DNA from: a virus
DNA: 43,952 nt
IMG/VR virus record: IMGVR_UViG_3300023442_000004
Location: 1-43,952 of that record
Direction: 5' to 3' (one strand)
Under the pieces are notes generated by a model. It had not been told where the DNA came from and did no database searches. It saw nothing but the letters and a program-made list of their open reading frames with translations. Of the stretch, positions 22,514 through 32,292 are shown piece by piece. The first letter of the stretch is position 1; every line of letters begins with the position of its first letter. A program made the translations under genes and the position numbers.

Positions 22514-23055
22514 GCACCTACACGAAGACCTGGACCCCGGCAGACGGGGACACCGTTGATCCCGTCGCCTACAACGCAGAGGTGGACGGGATTATCAGCA
22601 CCATCAACGCCCTGGATGACGCCAACATCGCCTCGGGGGCTGCAATCAACCCGGAGAAGCTGGCGGTCCCTCTGGCGAAGCAGAGCGGCGGGGGGGCCAC
22701 CCTCCTGGACCTGTCGGACTTCAAGCTCTCCGACCTGACTTCCAGCGTCTTCTGGTCGGGTTGGAAGTCACACGGCGCCGATGAGACGGAAACCCTGTCC
22801 CATGGATTGGGCGTGGCGCCGTCGCTGATACTCGTGGCGGTGAGAGAGGCTGCGGGCGGTCCTTACATTCTCTCCACCCCTGCCGAGAGCGGCGCGAACG
22901 ATGTAGGGGTGCAGGTGGAGTCGGTAAACACGTCCCAGTTTGATCTCCGGACCGGGAAGAACGGACTGGGGTTGAAACTGGATGGCACGGGGACAATCGC
23001 CGTTATCGCCACCGGGGATGTGGGCATTCTCGCCCTCGCCCTGGATGCGAGCTAG
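22510..23055 (+). CDS. Tail-fibre-like protein (181 residues)
   Basis: It starts in an ATGA overlap. Residues about 8-55 (TWTPADGDTVDPVAYN, then NIASGAAINPEKL) have the motif found near the N terminus of many phage fibre and spike proteins. The rest is beta-rich with Gly/Ser/Thr. It is probably a small tail appendage or fibre-attachment protein. Confidence 0.6.
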   Translation: MSTYTKTWTPADGDTVDPVAYNAEVDGIISTINALDDANIASGAAINPEKLAVPLAKQSGGGATLLDLSDFKLSDLTSSVFWSGWKSHGADETETLSHGLGVAPSLILVAVREAAGGPYILSTPAESGANDVGVQVESVNTSQFDLRTGKNGLGLKLDGTGTIAVIATGDVGILALALDAS

Positions 23056-23064
23056 GAGGACACC

Positions 23065-23562
23065 ATGGGATTTCTGGACTTCCTCGGCGGCGGCGTTACC
23101 CCCGGAGAGCAGCAGCTCGGGCGTACCAAGAACGCCCTCCAGAGCCAGATCGGCGGGTTCCTGGCAGAGAACCAGGGCATCCCGCCCGATGTGATGCAGG
23201 CGATCCAGGGGAGGTTCCTGGAGAACCTGAATCGGTTTGCTGCCAAGCAGCGGGGTGGACAGGTGGCGGACCTTGAATCTCGGGGCCTGGGGCGCAGCAG
23301 TCTCATCTCGGGACTGGACATCGCGCGGCAGGGACAGGCGGCGGATGCCCTGGCGCAGGAGCAGAGCCAGCTCGCCATGCAGGACCTTCTTCTTCGTCGC
23401 CAGGCCGAGCAGTTTGGCATCGGCGCTCTCGGCAACGTGGCCAACATCGACGCTCAGCTCGCGGCCATGCAGGGGGCGCGACGGCAGGCCGGCCTGGGGC
23501 TGCTGGGATCCTTGCTGGGAATCGGCGGCAGCCTGGGCGGGATCGCCCTGCTGCGGAAGTAG
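23065..23562 (+). CDS. Internal virion (ejection) protein candidate 1
   Basis: ATG 23065 follows AGGAGG. The 165 residues begin with a Gly-rich hydrophobic start, continue as Gln/Ala-rich helices, and end in a Gly/Leu-rich hydrophobic segment (LGLLGSLLGIGGSLGGIALL) able to insert in a membrane. This matches small ejection proteins encoded before the giant internal proteins of podoviruses. It is followed by two further candidate ejection genes. Confidence 0.6.
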   Translation: MGFLDFLGGGVTPGEQQLGRTKNALQSQIGGFLAENQGIPPDVMQAIQGRFLENLNRFAAKQRGGQVADLESRGLGRSSLISGLDIARQGQAADALAQEQSQLAMQDLLLRRQAEQFGIGALGNVANIDAQLAAMQGARRQAGLGLLGSLLGIGGSLGGIALLRK

Positions 23563-23571
23563 GAGGAGGCT

Positions 23572-24711
23572 ATGGGGTTCGCCCAGGGTTTCAGTAGCGG
23601 AATCAATCCCTTGATGCAGATCCTCGTGGCGCAGGCCTTGCGAGGAGATGCACAACCCGTGCAGCGAGAAGCGCAGAGCCCCCTTCTGGGCCTTCTGGGT
23701 TCGGCGGCGGTGGCCAAGTTGGCGCCTATCGTCGGGCTTGCCGGGTTGGCCCAAGCGAACTCCGAGCTGACAAGCGCCGGCGCTCTGTCGCCGGAAACCC
23801 AGAAGATGTTCGCCGATGCCATGGCGCAGGTCCGCAAGCAGGAGTCGAGGGCGTTGGGTGTCAGGGAGACACAGGCTCAGGCGGCCCAGGATGCCGCCAG
23901 AGCGAAGGCGGGGGCCTCCCTGGGGGCATTGGCCCCGCGGGCGGGTGCAGAGGCTCTGGCGCGAACCCTGGGCGTCGGTGGGACATTGGCGGGCTCCCAG
24001 GGGGCGCAGCTTCAAAAGGCTCTCGGAGACCAGTTGGCACGCGAGCGGCAGCTTGCCGGTGCCGGCCAAGGTCTCCAGGGTCGTCTTGCCGACCAGGTCG
24101 GAGGGGGGCAGACGGTGCAGCCCCTGGGTCTGCTTGACCTCGGACCCCCAGAGAGCAGGACGAACCTCTTGTTTGGCGCTGGCGCTGGCGAGGTCGCTCG
24201 TGCCGGCGTTCCGGGTGCCCCGGCCGGGGATTCCCTGAAGGCCCTGGTGAATGCGGTCGGTGAGGCCAAAGGGCAGGTAGCCGCTGCGGGGGGCGAGGCT
24301 GTCCGGAAGCAGAGACGTGCGGAGGTAACGAAGGCGCTTCAGGTCAAGGGGCTGGAGGCAGTGGTGGGCCTGGCGGCTGCGGGCAGACCCAAGGAGAGCA
24401 AGCGCCTGTTGGATCTCATCCAGGATGAGCGGGAGTTCAAGAAGGCTCTCGCTGCGGCCAAGGCCAAGGCGAGCCGGAAGGAGGCTCTATCCTTTGAAGA
24501 GCAGTTTGCCCTGAGATTGGCAGGGGGCATCAGCGGCCTCGTGAGGTCTGGAAAGGAGATTCGATCCCAGGCCCATGCGGCTGCCGTAGGGGGAGGGGGG
24601 GGCGGTGGGGGTGGTGACGCCAGGAAGGCGCTGGACAAGGCGGCGGCCAAGCTCGGGTTGACGCCCGAGGAACTGATCAATGCGTTCATTCCTGGTGGGG
24701 CCGCCCGGTAA
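23572..24711 (+). CDS. Internal virion (ejection) protein candidate 2
   Basis: ATG 23572 follows AGGAGGAGG. The 379 residues are Ala/Gln/Lys-rich, mostly helical, with a hydrophobic stretch at about residues 41-62. A polyglycine run near residue 345 comes from a G-rich tract at about 24589-24616. Composition, order and size fit an ejection protein packaged in the head and released with DNA. Confidence 0.6.
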   Translation: MGFAQGFSSGINPLMQILVAQALRGDAQPVQREAQSPLLGLLGSAAVAKLAPIVGLAGLAQANSELTSAGALSPETQKMFADAMAQVRKQESRALGVRETQAQAAQDAARAKAGASLGALAPRAGAEALARTLGVGGTLAGSQGAQLQKALGDQLARERQLAGAGQGLQGRLADQVGGGQTVQPLGLLDLGPPESRTNLLFGAGAGEVARAGVPGAPAGDSLKALVNAVGEAKGQVAAAGGEAVRKQRRAEVTKALQVKGLEAVVGLAAAGRPKESKRLLDLIQDEREFKKALAAAKAKASRKEALSFEEQFALRLAGGISGLVRSGKEIRSQAHAAAVGGGGGGGGGDARKALDKAAAKLGLTPEELINAFIPGGAAR

Positions 24712-24717
24712 TACCTG

Positions 24718-27700
24718 ATGGGCCGAGAACTTGACAGGCTCGCCAGGCTTGCCCTTGAGGCAATCTCCAGGGAGCCCAAGCCCGGAGACACCGTTGAGGT
24801 GGGGGCGCCAGTCGGCACGTCTCCGGCCGACATCAAGGCCAGGCGGGAGACCCTGGAGTCAGCACGGCAGAAGATGGCTGTCGTTCGGACCGCCCAGCGC
24901 ACCATCCGCGCCGCGGCTATCACCGGGACGCCGCTGGTGGGCGCGAGCGAGGGCGCGAAGCGGGACCTGGTACAGGCCGCGCGTGAGGTGACAGACCGGG
25001 CGGGGTTCTCCATCATCCTTCCGGCCACCCCCGGCAAGCCACTCAAGGTCAACATCGACCCCAAGAAGTTGGACGCGATAGGGCCCGTATCTCATGCCCT
25101 GGGAGTGCTGAGCGAGAAGGATGCGGTGGATGGGCTGGCAAGCCTGGTCCAGATGCAGGACACCCTGCTGAAACGCGGCAGCGTGGAGGTGGCCCACGCC
25201 GGTCCAGCCGCCAGCACCCTCGCCCAGGACAAGCAGAGCTACCAGGAGAAGGTGCGGCAGTTCATGGACGTTGCGCGGAGTGCCCACGAGGCTGGGGCGC
25301 TGTCGGATGAGTTCTACGGGGACCTGGTCGCCAGGCTGTTCTCGTTGCGCCACCCCAGGCACGGGGTCTCTGCTGCCGTGTCTCCCGGCGAGATTTCCGA
25401 TCTCGCGGCCAAGATCGGGAGGCGCACCGCCATGGGGGCGATGAGCATCCTGGACTACGTGGCCCGGGTGGTGGGGGTGGTGCCCCGCTCTCTGGGGGCC
25501 GTCACCACCGCCATCACCGCCGAGCTCAACAAGCAGGCCAAGGGTGGGGGCGGTCTGCCGGAGATCGCCCCCCCTGGCGTGAGAGAGCAGGTGGTCAAAG
25601 CCGTCAAGCCCGTGCTCGATCGGGCTGCAAGCGACGATCCGCAGGAGTCGAGAGGCGCCGTTGACGCGATTAGGGGGACCTTGGCAGAGATTCCTTCGGT
25701 GGCCGTTGACGCAGCCATGGGTCTCTTCGACCCCACAAACGAGGATGCACGTCGGGCCTGGAACAGCGAAGCGCTCCCTGGACTGGTGCATGCGGTCGCC
25801 GCGCTGCTCACCACCGACCCGGAGCGGCGCCGCCACATCGACAACCGACTAGGGGCGGCGGCTGCGCTCGGAGGCTTCGCCCTGGACGTACTTGTGGACC
25901 CCGTGACCTTCCTGGGCACGGGGGGTCTTGCGGACAACACGGCCAAGGTGATCCCCAAACAGGCCGGAGAGTTTACAGCGAGATTCATCCGGTCCTCTGG
26001 CATTGACGCCGAGGTGGTGGTGGGCAAGTCCGGGAAGAGCGTGAAGCTCTCCGAGATGGCTAAGGAGGGGGCGGAGAGGAGCCTGCGGGCCGTGCTGGAG
26101 CATCCCGAGGGCACCACTGCGGGACTCCACAAGGCTGTGATGAAGGCGGTGGTGGACCGGGCCGGCAGGGCCGGGCAGATGGCCGGGTTGGCCCCTGATG
26201 AGGTGTCGATCCTGCAGCAAAGGGCGCGACACTTCTACCGTAAGGCTCTGGCGCCCGCCCTTGGCAGGAGGGGGCTCTACATCAGCCACCCAACAATCGA
26301 GCTCAAGCAAATAGGCGGTGTTCCGGTGCCGTGGCTCGGAGCAATCAAAGGGCGCGACCTGTTGCCCCCGGAGGCGCTTCGAGTGGCCCACTACCAGGTG
26401 GCCCAGAAGCTCCTCAAGGGTGGCAAGTGGGTGGATTCTCTGGCCCTGTCCCCTGATCGCAGGGTTCGGCTGGTTGGCAAGGTCCTTCAGCGGTCGCTGG
26501 GGCCGCTGATCAAGGCCAAGATCGCCGGGCAGGATGCCGTTGGCTGGGCCTTTGTCCCGAGCTACGACCTGCTCAAGGACGGGGTCGATTCGCTGCGTGA
26601 GGACCTGCAGGTCACCACGGCAAGGCTGGAGTCGCAAAAGGAGGCTCTTGGCAGTTCCGAACTCCCAGCCCTGGCAAAGGAGGTTCCGGATGAGGCCAGC
26701 AGGAGGGAGGCCACCTTCCTGGTCGAAGGCACCTCCAAAAAGCCGCTGAATGTGCAGCGCCCCCTGCCCCCCAAGGAGATGGATCGCGTGAACCGAGCCA
26801 TTCTCCAGGCTCGCATGCTCGAGGACACGGAGCGCAAGATTGACAGACTGGAGGCCGCGTTTCGGAAGGTGATGGGCAAGGAGTACCAAGAGCTGAAGGA
26901 GATGCTGATGCCTGAGAAGGAGCTCAAGACCGTGGTCCGAGACACGGCGAAGCAGCTCCGACTGCAGGCGGCAGAACCATCCGGCCCCGCACGTCTTGCA
27001 GAGGCCATCCGGGCGAACGGCGGCTTGAAGCCGAACGAAGCCGAGATGGAGGAGTTCTTCCGTGCCGTACCGCCGAATCTCTACGCCTACCGTGTGACCG
27101 CCGGCAAGCGAGGGGGTGCGTTCGCCCCCCCCTTCAAGGTCAGGACCTACTTTCGCAAGGGGGAGCTTGTCGGGAGGGGCGACAAGGCAGTCCCCAGGAT
27201 TCTCAAGCAGGCCGGCATCCGCAATCCCGACCCCTTGGATCTGCGAGTAGCGGCTTGGAAGACCATCGTGGGGCGCCTGGAGAAGGCCAAGATCCGCCCC
27301 GGTACGGTGACTGAGGCCAGACTTCGGACCTTGTGGCATGACCTGCACAGGCTCACGGCAGACCGGAAAGACGGTGAGGCGATCCTGGGAGAGGCGCGAG
27401 CCCTGGTAAGGGCTCTGCCGGAACGGATCCGGGCCAACAGCGTGCTCGCCGATGTTCTGGACGAGAGGGCCAGCCGCGAGTTGCTGGGGCAGGTCGAGGG
27501 GTTCCGCACAAGCGGCAAGGCCAGGCCAAAGACCTGGAGGCACTGGACAGACGGGGACGCCCCTGGGCTCAAGGTGGACCAGATGGCCCAGGTTCTGGCT
27601 GACGAACACATCATCCCCGATGCCTACCCGGCCACCCTGCTTCAGGCTCTTGAGGACACCCCTCTACGGGAGCTGGACCCGCTCCGCACCCCCTGGCAGG

Positions 27701-30108
27701 AGTGGGAGGATGACGCGGTTGAGATGCTTGACCGGGCCTTCGGCGGCGAGGCCTGGAAGATCAGCAAGGAGAAGGCGGCAACCCCTGAGGGTGAGGCCGC
27801 CCTTTGGGACGAGCTCAAGGCCACCCACTACGTCGAGGGTGGCGAACTGCTGGATCTGCGCAGGCGGTACAACAAGGCTGTCACCGCCGCAGAGGAATCC
27901 CTGGGGGTGACCTATGAGGAGATGCGCCGCCTCTTCAAGGACCCGGGGTCAAGGCTTCGCAGTGTCCCCAACCCCGATATTCCCCCCTCTCAACTGGCCT
28001 TTGCCGAGAAGATCCACCAGGAGTTCGAAAGGTTCCACAAGCAGGAGATCGACCGGTCGCTGAGGCTCCGCGGGGACGAGTTCGGATACACCCGGAGCTA
28101 CATGCCCATTCGCCTGGAGAAGGAGAAGCCCGAGTACTCCATCGGCGGACTGCTGGGGCATGGGTCCCCGGGAGAGGCCCACAGGATGCGCTTCCAGCGG
28201 GCCAGGGATGTGTACCCATCGGTGGCGGCGGCCGAGGCTGCGGGGGAGCCCGTGATCACAGATGCGGCCCTGCTGTACGGCATCCGCAAGGCAGAACACC
28301 TGCAGTTCATGGCGGCAACTGGGGTGATGGAGAGAAGCCTGAAAGACCTGGGGAATCCCTGGGTGAAGGACGTTGTCAAGGTAGGCCGGGAGCAGTTTGA
28401 ACGGCTGGCAGACCTCTATCCGGAGCTGGTGGACATCGCCGGCAAGGGGGTAGAGGGGTCGCAGGATGCTCTTGACGTGCTCCACTATCTTCACTCCAGG
28501 GGGGCCCTTCCCGCTCCCATCGAGAAGAAGCTGGGAGCATACTTGACAGTCCTTGACGATAATCCCCAGGCCCGCTTCGTAGAGTGGAAGGGGCGCTGGC
28601 TAGGCCATGGACCCAAGGGGCCGCTGCTTATTCCCGAGTCCGTGGCGAAGGCCTACGAGAGGATGGAGGCCCTGATGCTGGGGCCGGCCATCCCCAACAA
28701 CGCTTTGTGGGCAGCCTTTCAGCAGGGGGTGGTCAAGCCCTTCTTGGCGCCCATGTACAACTTCTGGAAGCTGTCGGTAACGGCCTTGAGGCCCGGGTTC
28801 CACCTCCGTAACGCCTACAGCAACTATTACCAGGCCTGGGTGGGCGGAATGGAGGACTTCCGTCACGTCTGGACGGCGCTGATACTCCAACGTCACGGCA
28901 AGGACATCCTCTTCAATCCTGAGTCGAAATGGGCGACTCAGTTGCTGGAGACGGCCAGCGGTCCGATCACCTACAAGCAGATCATGGAGCAGGCGGTGGA
29001 GGACGGGGTTCTCAACCGGGGTTGGATGGGAACCGACATTGTCTCCAGGTCGGAGCCCTATATGGACTCCCTCCGCAGGGGTAGGCTGGTGACCTGGAGA
29101 AAGAAGCTGGCCGCGAGCCCCCGCGAGGTGGGCAGTGCAATCGAGAACAACGCCCGGCTGGCCTTCTACATTGACCAGAGGATGAGAGGGGTTCACCGCG
29201 GACTGGCGGGCATGGAGGTGGCCAAGTGGCTCTACGACTACAAGAACGTCACCACCTTCGATAAGGGTGCCAAGGTGGCCGTCCCCTTCTGGATGTGGAC
29301 CAGGAACAACTTCCCTCGCTATCTGGAGGCGTTGTTCACCAGGTCCGGCAAGATCCTGGGCACGGTCAAGGCGTTGGAGGGGGTCGGGAATGTTGCTCAG
29401 AATCAACTCGGGGAGCTTGACCGCCGGTTCGTCTATCCCTGGCTCAACCAGAGCATGGCTGCACCACTGCCGGTGTTGACCTCGAAGGGCATGGAGGTGG
29501 CAGAGGCCAACGGGGTGCTGTTCCTGGACCCGGACCTGCCCCTGTCGGGAGTCAACGAGCCCTTTGACGTGTCCGGGCTGGGGACTTCTCGATGGAGGGC
29601 CGGGCTCAACAAGGAGTATTTCCTGAACCAGCTCAACCCCGTCTTGTCCGGCGCCTTTTCCTTCCTATCCGGTAAGGACGCTTTCAAGGAGTCCCCTACC
29701 GGTGCCACCGCTACCCCCGGATGGGCCACCCTCAACCCCGACCTCAATGACACAGCCGGGTCACGCCTGGCTCGCCTCATCCTAGAAGCGAACCCCCAGC
29801 TCGCGGAGAAGATCGGCATCCGCCAGAGCGGCCCCTACATCATCATGTCCAAGCGGAACCTTTACTTGCTCCGGGAGCTCCCCCTTGCTTCTCAGGTGGG
29901 CAACTTGCTACAGTATGGGCAGCGGCCCGTGCTGCCGAACGTGCTTGGACCCCTGCAGAGGCCTGTGGAGACGCTGGGGTCGCTACCGCTCCGGAGGGTG
30001 AATGTGCAACGTGCCGCCAGGTTCCAATCCCAGAAGGCGGACAGAGAGATTCAACAGGTTCTCAGCGACCTGTTCCAGCAGAAGCTCGGGGTAACAGAGC
30101 CCCGGTAG
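24718..30108 (+). CDS. Giant internal virion protein (1,796 residues)
   Basis: This is the largest gene in the window. It is predicted to be mainly helical and charged, with no lysozyme or polymerase motif that I can see. The C-terminal third is best conserved in style: aromatic-rich stretches such as FLAPMYNFWKLSVTALRPGF, NAYSNYYQAWVGG and VPFWMWTRNNFPRYLEALF. These resemble large internal or ejection proteins of podoviruses. It probably forms part of the ejectosome that carries DNA across the envelope. There is no strong ribosome site; the ATG at 24718 lies 7 nt after the previous gene. Confidence 0.7.
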   Translation: MGRELDRLARLALEAISREPKPGDTVEVGAPVGTSPADIKARRETLESARQKMAVVRTAQRTIRAAAITGTPLVGASEGAKRDLVQAAREVTDRAGFSIILPATPGKPLKVNIDPKKLDAIGPVSHALGVLSEKDAVDGLASLVQMQDTLLKRGSVEVAHAGPAASTLAQDKQSYQEKVRQFMDVARSAHEAGALSDEFYGDLVARLFSLRHPRHGVSAAVSPGEISDLAAKIGRRTAMGAMSILDYVARVVGVVPRSLGAVTTAITAELNKQAKGGGGLPEIAPPGVREQVVKAVKPVLDRAASDDPQESRGAVDAIRGTLAEIPSVAVDAAMGLFDPTNEDARRAWNSEALPGLVHAVAALLTTDPERRRHIDNRLGAAAALGGFALDVLVDPVTFLGTGGLADNTAKVIPKQAGEFTARFIRSSGIDAEVVVGKSGKSVKLSEMAKEGAERSLRAVLEHPEGTTAGLHKAVMKAVVDRAGRAGQMAGLAPDEVSILQQRARHFYRKALAPALGRRGLYISHPTIELKQIGGVPVPWLGAIKGRDLLPPEALRVAHYQVAQKLLKGGKWVDSLALSPDRRVRLVGKVLQRSLGPLIKAKIAGQDAVGWAFVPSYDLLKDGVDSLREDLQVTTARLESQKEALGSSELPALAKEVPDEASRREATFLVEGTSKKPLNVQRPLPPKEMDRVNRAILQARMLEDTERKIDRLEAAFRKVMGKEYQELKEMLMPEKELKTVVRDTAKQLRLQAAEPSGPARLAEAIRANGGLKPNEAEMEEFFRAVPPNLYAYRVTAGKRGGAFAPPFKVRTYFRKGELVGRGDKAVPRILKQAGIRNPDPLDLRVAAWKTIVGRLEKAKIRPGTVTEARLRTLWHDLHRLTADRKDGEAILGEARALVRALPERIRANSVLADVLDERASRELLGQVEGFRTSGKARPKTWRHWTDGDAPGLKVDQMAQVLADEHIIPDAYPATLLQALEDTPLRELDPLRTPWQEWEDDAVEMLDRAFGGEAWKISKEKAATPEGEAALWDELKATHYVEGGELLDLRRRYNKAVTAAEESLGVTYEEMRRLFKDPGSRLRSVPNPDIPPSQLAFAEKIHQEFERFHKQEIDRSLRLRGDEFGYTRSYMPIRLEKEKPEYSIGGLLGHGSPGEAHRMRFQRARDVYPSVAAAEAAGEPVITDAALLYGIRKAEHLQFMAATGVMERSLKDLGNPWVKDVVKVGREQFERLADLYPELVDIAGKGVEGSQDALDVLHYLHSRGALPAPIEKKLGAYLTVLDDNPQARFVEWKGRWLGHGPKGPLLIPESVAKAYERMEALMLGPAIPNNALWAAFQQGVVKPFLAPMYNFWKLSVTALRPGFHLRNAYSNYYQAWVGGMEDFRHVWTALILQRHGKDILFNPESKWATQLLETASGPITYKQIMEQAVEDGVLNRGWMGTDIVSRSEPYMDSLRRGRLVTWRKKLAASPREVGSAIENNARLAFYIDQRMRGVHRGLAGMEVAKWLYDYKNVTTFDKGAKVAVPFWMWTRNNFPRYLEALFTRSGKILGTVKALEGVGNVAQNQLGELDRRFVYPWLNQSMAAPLPVLTSKGMEVAEANGVLFLDPDLPLSGVNEPFDVSGLGTSRWRAGLNKEYFLNQLNPVLSGAFSFLSGKDAFKESPTGATATPGWATLNPDLNDTAGSRLARLILEANPQLAEKIGIRQSGPYIIMSKRNLYLLRELPLASQVGNLLQYGQRPVLPNVLGPLQRPVETLGSLPLRRVNVQRAARFQSQKADREIQQVLSDLFQQKLGVTEPR

Positions 30109-30117
30109 GAGGAACCA

Positions 30118-30504
30118 GTGAAGCCTGATAAGTTGGTATTGGTTGCGGTCCTCATCACCACCCTTGCTGCCGTCGCAGTGGCGGGCGTGCAGTCTGTGAA
30201 GGTGCAGGAGTCCAAGAACACTGCCTGGGGCAACGTCGCGCTGACGTCGCAGGCCGTGACCACCGTGGGGGGGCTGACCAACCGCAACACCATCAAGGTG
30301 GCTGTGAACACCTCTGGCGGATTGGCCTACTGCGCCCCCGTGGATGCGGGGGAGTCCACGCCGAGCGCCACCACCCTACGGGCAAGCGGGTTCCCGGTTA
30401 CCGACATCGCCCCATTGACCCTGGTGCTTAAGTGGTCGTCCGTTCTGAAGTGCGTGGAGAAAGACACCACGGACGTGGACCTGCGCTACCTGGAGCTGGA
30501 GTAG
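30118..30504 (+). CDS. Exported or membrane-anchored protein (128 residues)
   Basis: GTG 30118 follows AGGAGG. Residues 3-24 form a signal peptide or membrane anchor (basic start, then LVLVAVLITTLAAVAVAG). The rest is a small beta domain with Thr/Val repeats and two Cys that could pair outside the cytoplasm. It is the first of three adjacent genes with N-terminal export signals. Function unknown; surface display or modification of the host envelope is possible. Confidence 0.6.
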   Translation: MKPDKLVLVAVLITTLAAVAVAGVQSVKVQESKNTAWGNVALTSQAVTTVGGLTNRNTIKVAVNTSGGLAYCAPVDAGESTPSATTLRASGFPVTDIAPLTLVLKWSSVLKCVEKDTTDVDLRYLELE

Positions 30505-31737
30505 ATGGGACTGACCGCCGCTATCGTGGCGGCATCCTTGGCGGTGACGCCTGGGATGTTGTCGAAAGCTCCTCCCCCCGGGGGCGCTGGCAAAGCTCCC
30601 GCTGGCGCCCTGAACGACGGCCTCCTCCTCTGGTATCCCCTCACCACCGGCACCAGCGTGGTGGTCAATCGCGGCCCCACGGCCACGGTCACCGCCGCGT
30701 CGCCGCCTGACTGCCTGAGTGACGGCGCATGGGAGACCCTGAGCGCCGGGCAGCTATGCACGGACGCGACCAAGGGGGCGCGGTTCAACGACGCGGTGAC
30801 GAACTACGCGCTCTACTCGGAGGACCTCTCCAACGCCGCCTGGACGTTGACCACGGCCACCGTGACCACGGGGCAGGCGGACCCCAGGGGGAACACCGCC
30901 GCGCAAACGCTGACCGAGACCGCGACCGGAGGCAAGGCGTGCCAGACGGTGACGGCCACGGCCTCTGCGACCTACACCCTCGCGGCGGCGCTCAAGGCGG
31001 GCTCCGCGGTGACCGCACGGATCTCCCTCGCCGGGGACGTGACCGCGGAGAGCATCGGGACCTGCTCCGTGACCACGAGCTGGCCCTACACGGAGACCGG
31101 CCGGTGCTACAAGAGCCTCACCCTCGGGGCCAGCGACACCACGATCACCGCGTGCATCTACGCGGGCGACGGGGCGACCAGCTCGCAGGCGGTGGACGTG
31201 TTCGGGGTCTCGCTGACGAAAACGAGCGTTCCCCACTGGTACTGCCCGACCACCAGCGCCAGCGCGACGTGTGCGATCAGCTACGCCACCGTGGACCAGG
31301 GCGAGGGGGTGGCGTGGCAGGCGGCGGCGGGGACCATTGAGACCACCTTCACCACGGACTTCGACCCGACGAAGAATGTCGCCTATCTCTGGTCCATCGA
31401 CGACGGCACCAGCAACAACTTCATCTTCGACCGCCTCAAAGACGGAGCCCAATGGCGGATTGCCGTCTTCGAGTACGCTAACGGCTCCGCCTTGTATGCC
31501 TGGTACCCGGGCTCTCTGACGGCTGGCACCTACACCCTGCGCCACGCCTGGGATACCTCTCGGGGAGCCGAGCTTTGGCTAGGCGGCGTCAGCAAGGCGA
31601 CCGACCCTGACACCAACCTGGCGGCGGGCGGCACCCGGACGATGTACCTCGGCTGGAGCGGCTACGCTGGTGGGGGCTATGGAAGTGATGTCTGGCTCCG
31701 CGACCTCAAGGTCTGGCGCCGGAGGATCGCCCCATGA
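30505..31737 (+). CDS. Adhesin-like protein with carbohydrate-binding and LamG-type domains
   Basis: The 410 residues start directly after the previous stop. A hydrophobic N terminus (1-20) resembles a signal peptide. Residues about 95-235 (NYALYSEDLSNAAWTL onward) match the jelly-roll domain often found in phage fibres. Residues about 255-405 look like a concanavalin/LamG sandwich (IETTFTTDFDP, then YTLRHAWDTSRGAELWLGG). Eight Cys suggest disulfides outside the cytoplasm. It could be a receptor-binding protein or a secreted decoy; the signal peptide makes a plain virion protein less usual. Confidence 0.65.
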   Translation: MGLTAAIVAASLAVTPGMLSKAPPPGGAGKAPAGALNDGLLLWYPLTTGTSVVVNRGPTATVTAASPPDCLSDGAWETLSAGQLCTDATKGARFNDAVTNYALYSEDLSNAAWTLTTATVTTGQADPRGNTAAQTLTETATGGKACQTVTATASATYTLAAALKAGSAVTARISLAGDVTAESIGTCSVTTSWPYTETGRCYKSLTLGASDTTITACIYAGDGATSSQAVDVFGVSLTKTSVPHWYCPTTSASATCAISYATVDQGEGVAWQAAAGTIETTFTTDFDPTKNVAYLWSIDDGTSNNFIFDRLKDGAQWRIAVFEYANGSALYAWYPGSLTAGTYTLRHAWDTSRGAELWLGGVSKATDPDTNLAAGGTRTMYLGWSGYAGGGYGSDVWLRDLKVWRRRIAP

Positions 31738-32264
31738 AGATCTCGCGTACCCTCGCGGCCATACTCGGCGCTGGCTCTCTGGCGGTGGGATCGACCCTGC
31801 CGGTGGACGTCACGGTCTGGACCTGCCCGGATGGGCGGGTGCGGCTGAGCAAGGCCGACACCGTGCAGATCGCCGGCCCTGACGGCGGCACCGTCGCGGC
31901 CCCGGTGGAGGCGGTGACGCCGTCGCTCCAGGGCTGTCAGCCCCAGGGTCGCGTCACGCGCATGGCCGTGGTCGCGCTCTGGAGCCCCCAGGTGGTGCTC
32001 TCGGAGACCCCGGCCGCCGACCTCGACCAGGTGGCTCTCCGGGAGCTGCCCCCCTCGTGCGTGGAGGTGCGATCCTCGCCGGTGGGCGGCACCTGGCAGC
32101 GGGCGCAGCTCGACGGCACCGCGCCCTACTCGGCGGACCCCCGGCTCCAGGGGCGCACCTGGCGGCTGCGGGCGGGGGCGGGGCCTGAGTGCGACCTGGC
32201 GGCCGCTCCCCGGCTGCTGCGGCGCGTGGCGCGTGGCGGCGACCCCAGGGGGCCGTGGCGGTGA
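31734..32264 (+). CDS. Secreted Cys-containing protein (176 residues)
   Basis: It begins in an ATGA overlap. A clear signal peptide (KISRTLAAILGAGSLAVGS) precedes a domain with four Cys (TCPDG, QGCQP, PSCVE, PECDL) and beta-rich, Ig-like character. It is the third exported protein in a row. Function unknown. Confidence 0.6.
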   Translation: MKISRTLAAILGAGSLAVGSTLPVDVTVWTCPDGRVRLSKADTVQIAGPDGGTVAAPVEAVTPSLQGCQPQGRVTRMAVVALWSPQVVLSETPAADLDQVALRELPPSCVEVRSSPVGGTWQRAQLDGTAPYSADPRLQGRTWRLRAGAGPECDLAAAPRLLRRVARGGDPRGPWR

Positions 32265-32292
32265 TGACGGCGGGGGGAGAGGAGACGGACCG

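Noticed and set aside
24589-24616. G-rich tract as a regulatory G-quadruplex
   Set aside because: It encodes a polyglycine linker in frame and lies mid-operon; the coding explanation is sufficient.
25849-27609. Minus-strand frame of 586 codons opposite the giant virion gene
   Set aside because: Antisense shadow with no motif or ribosome site.
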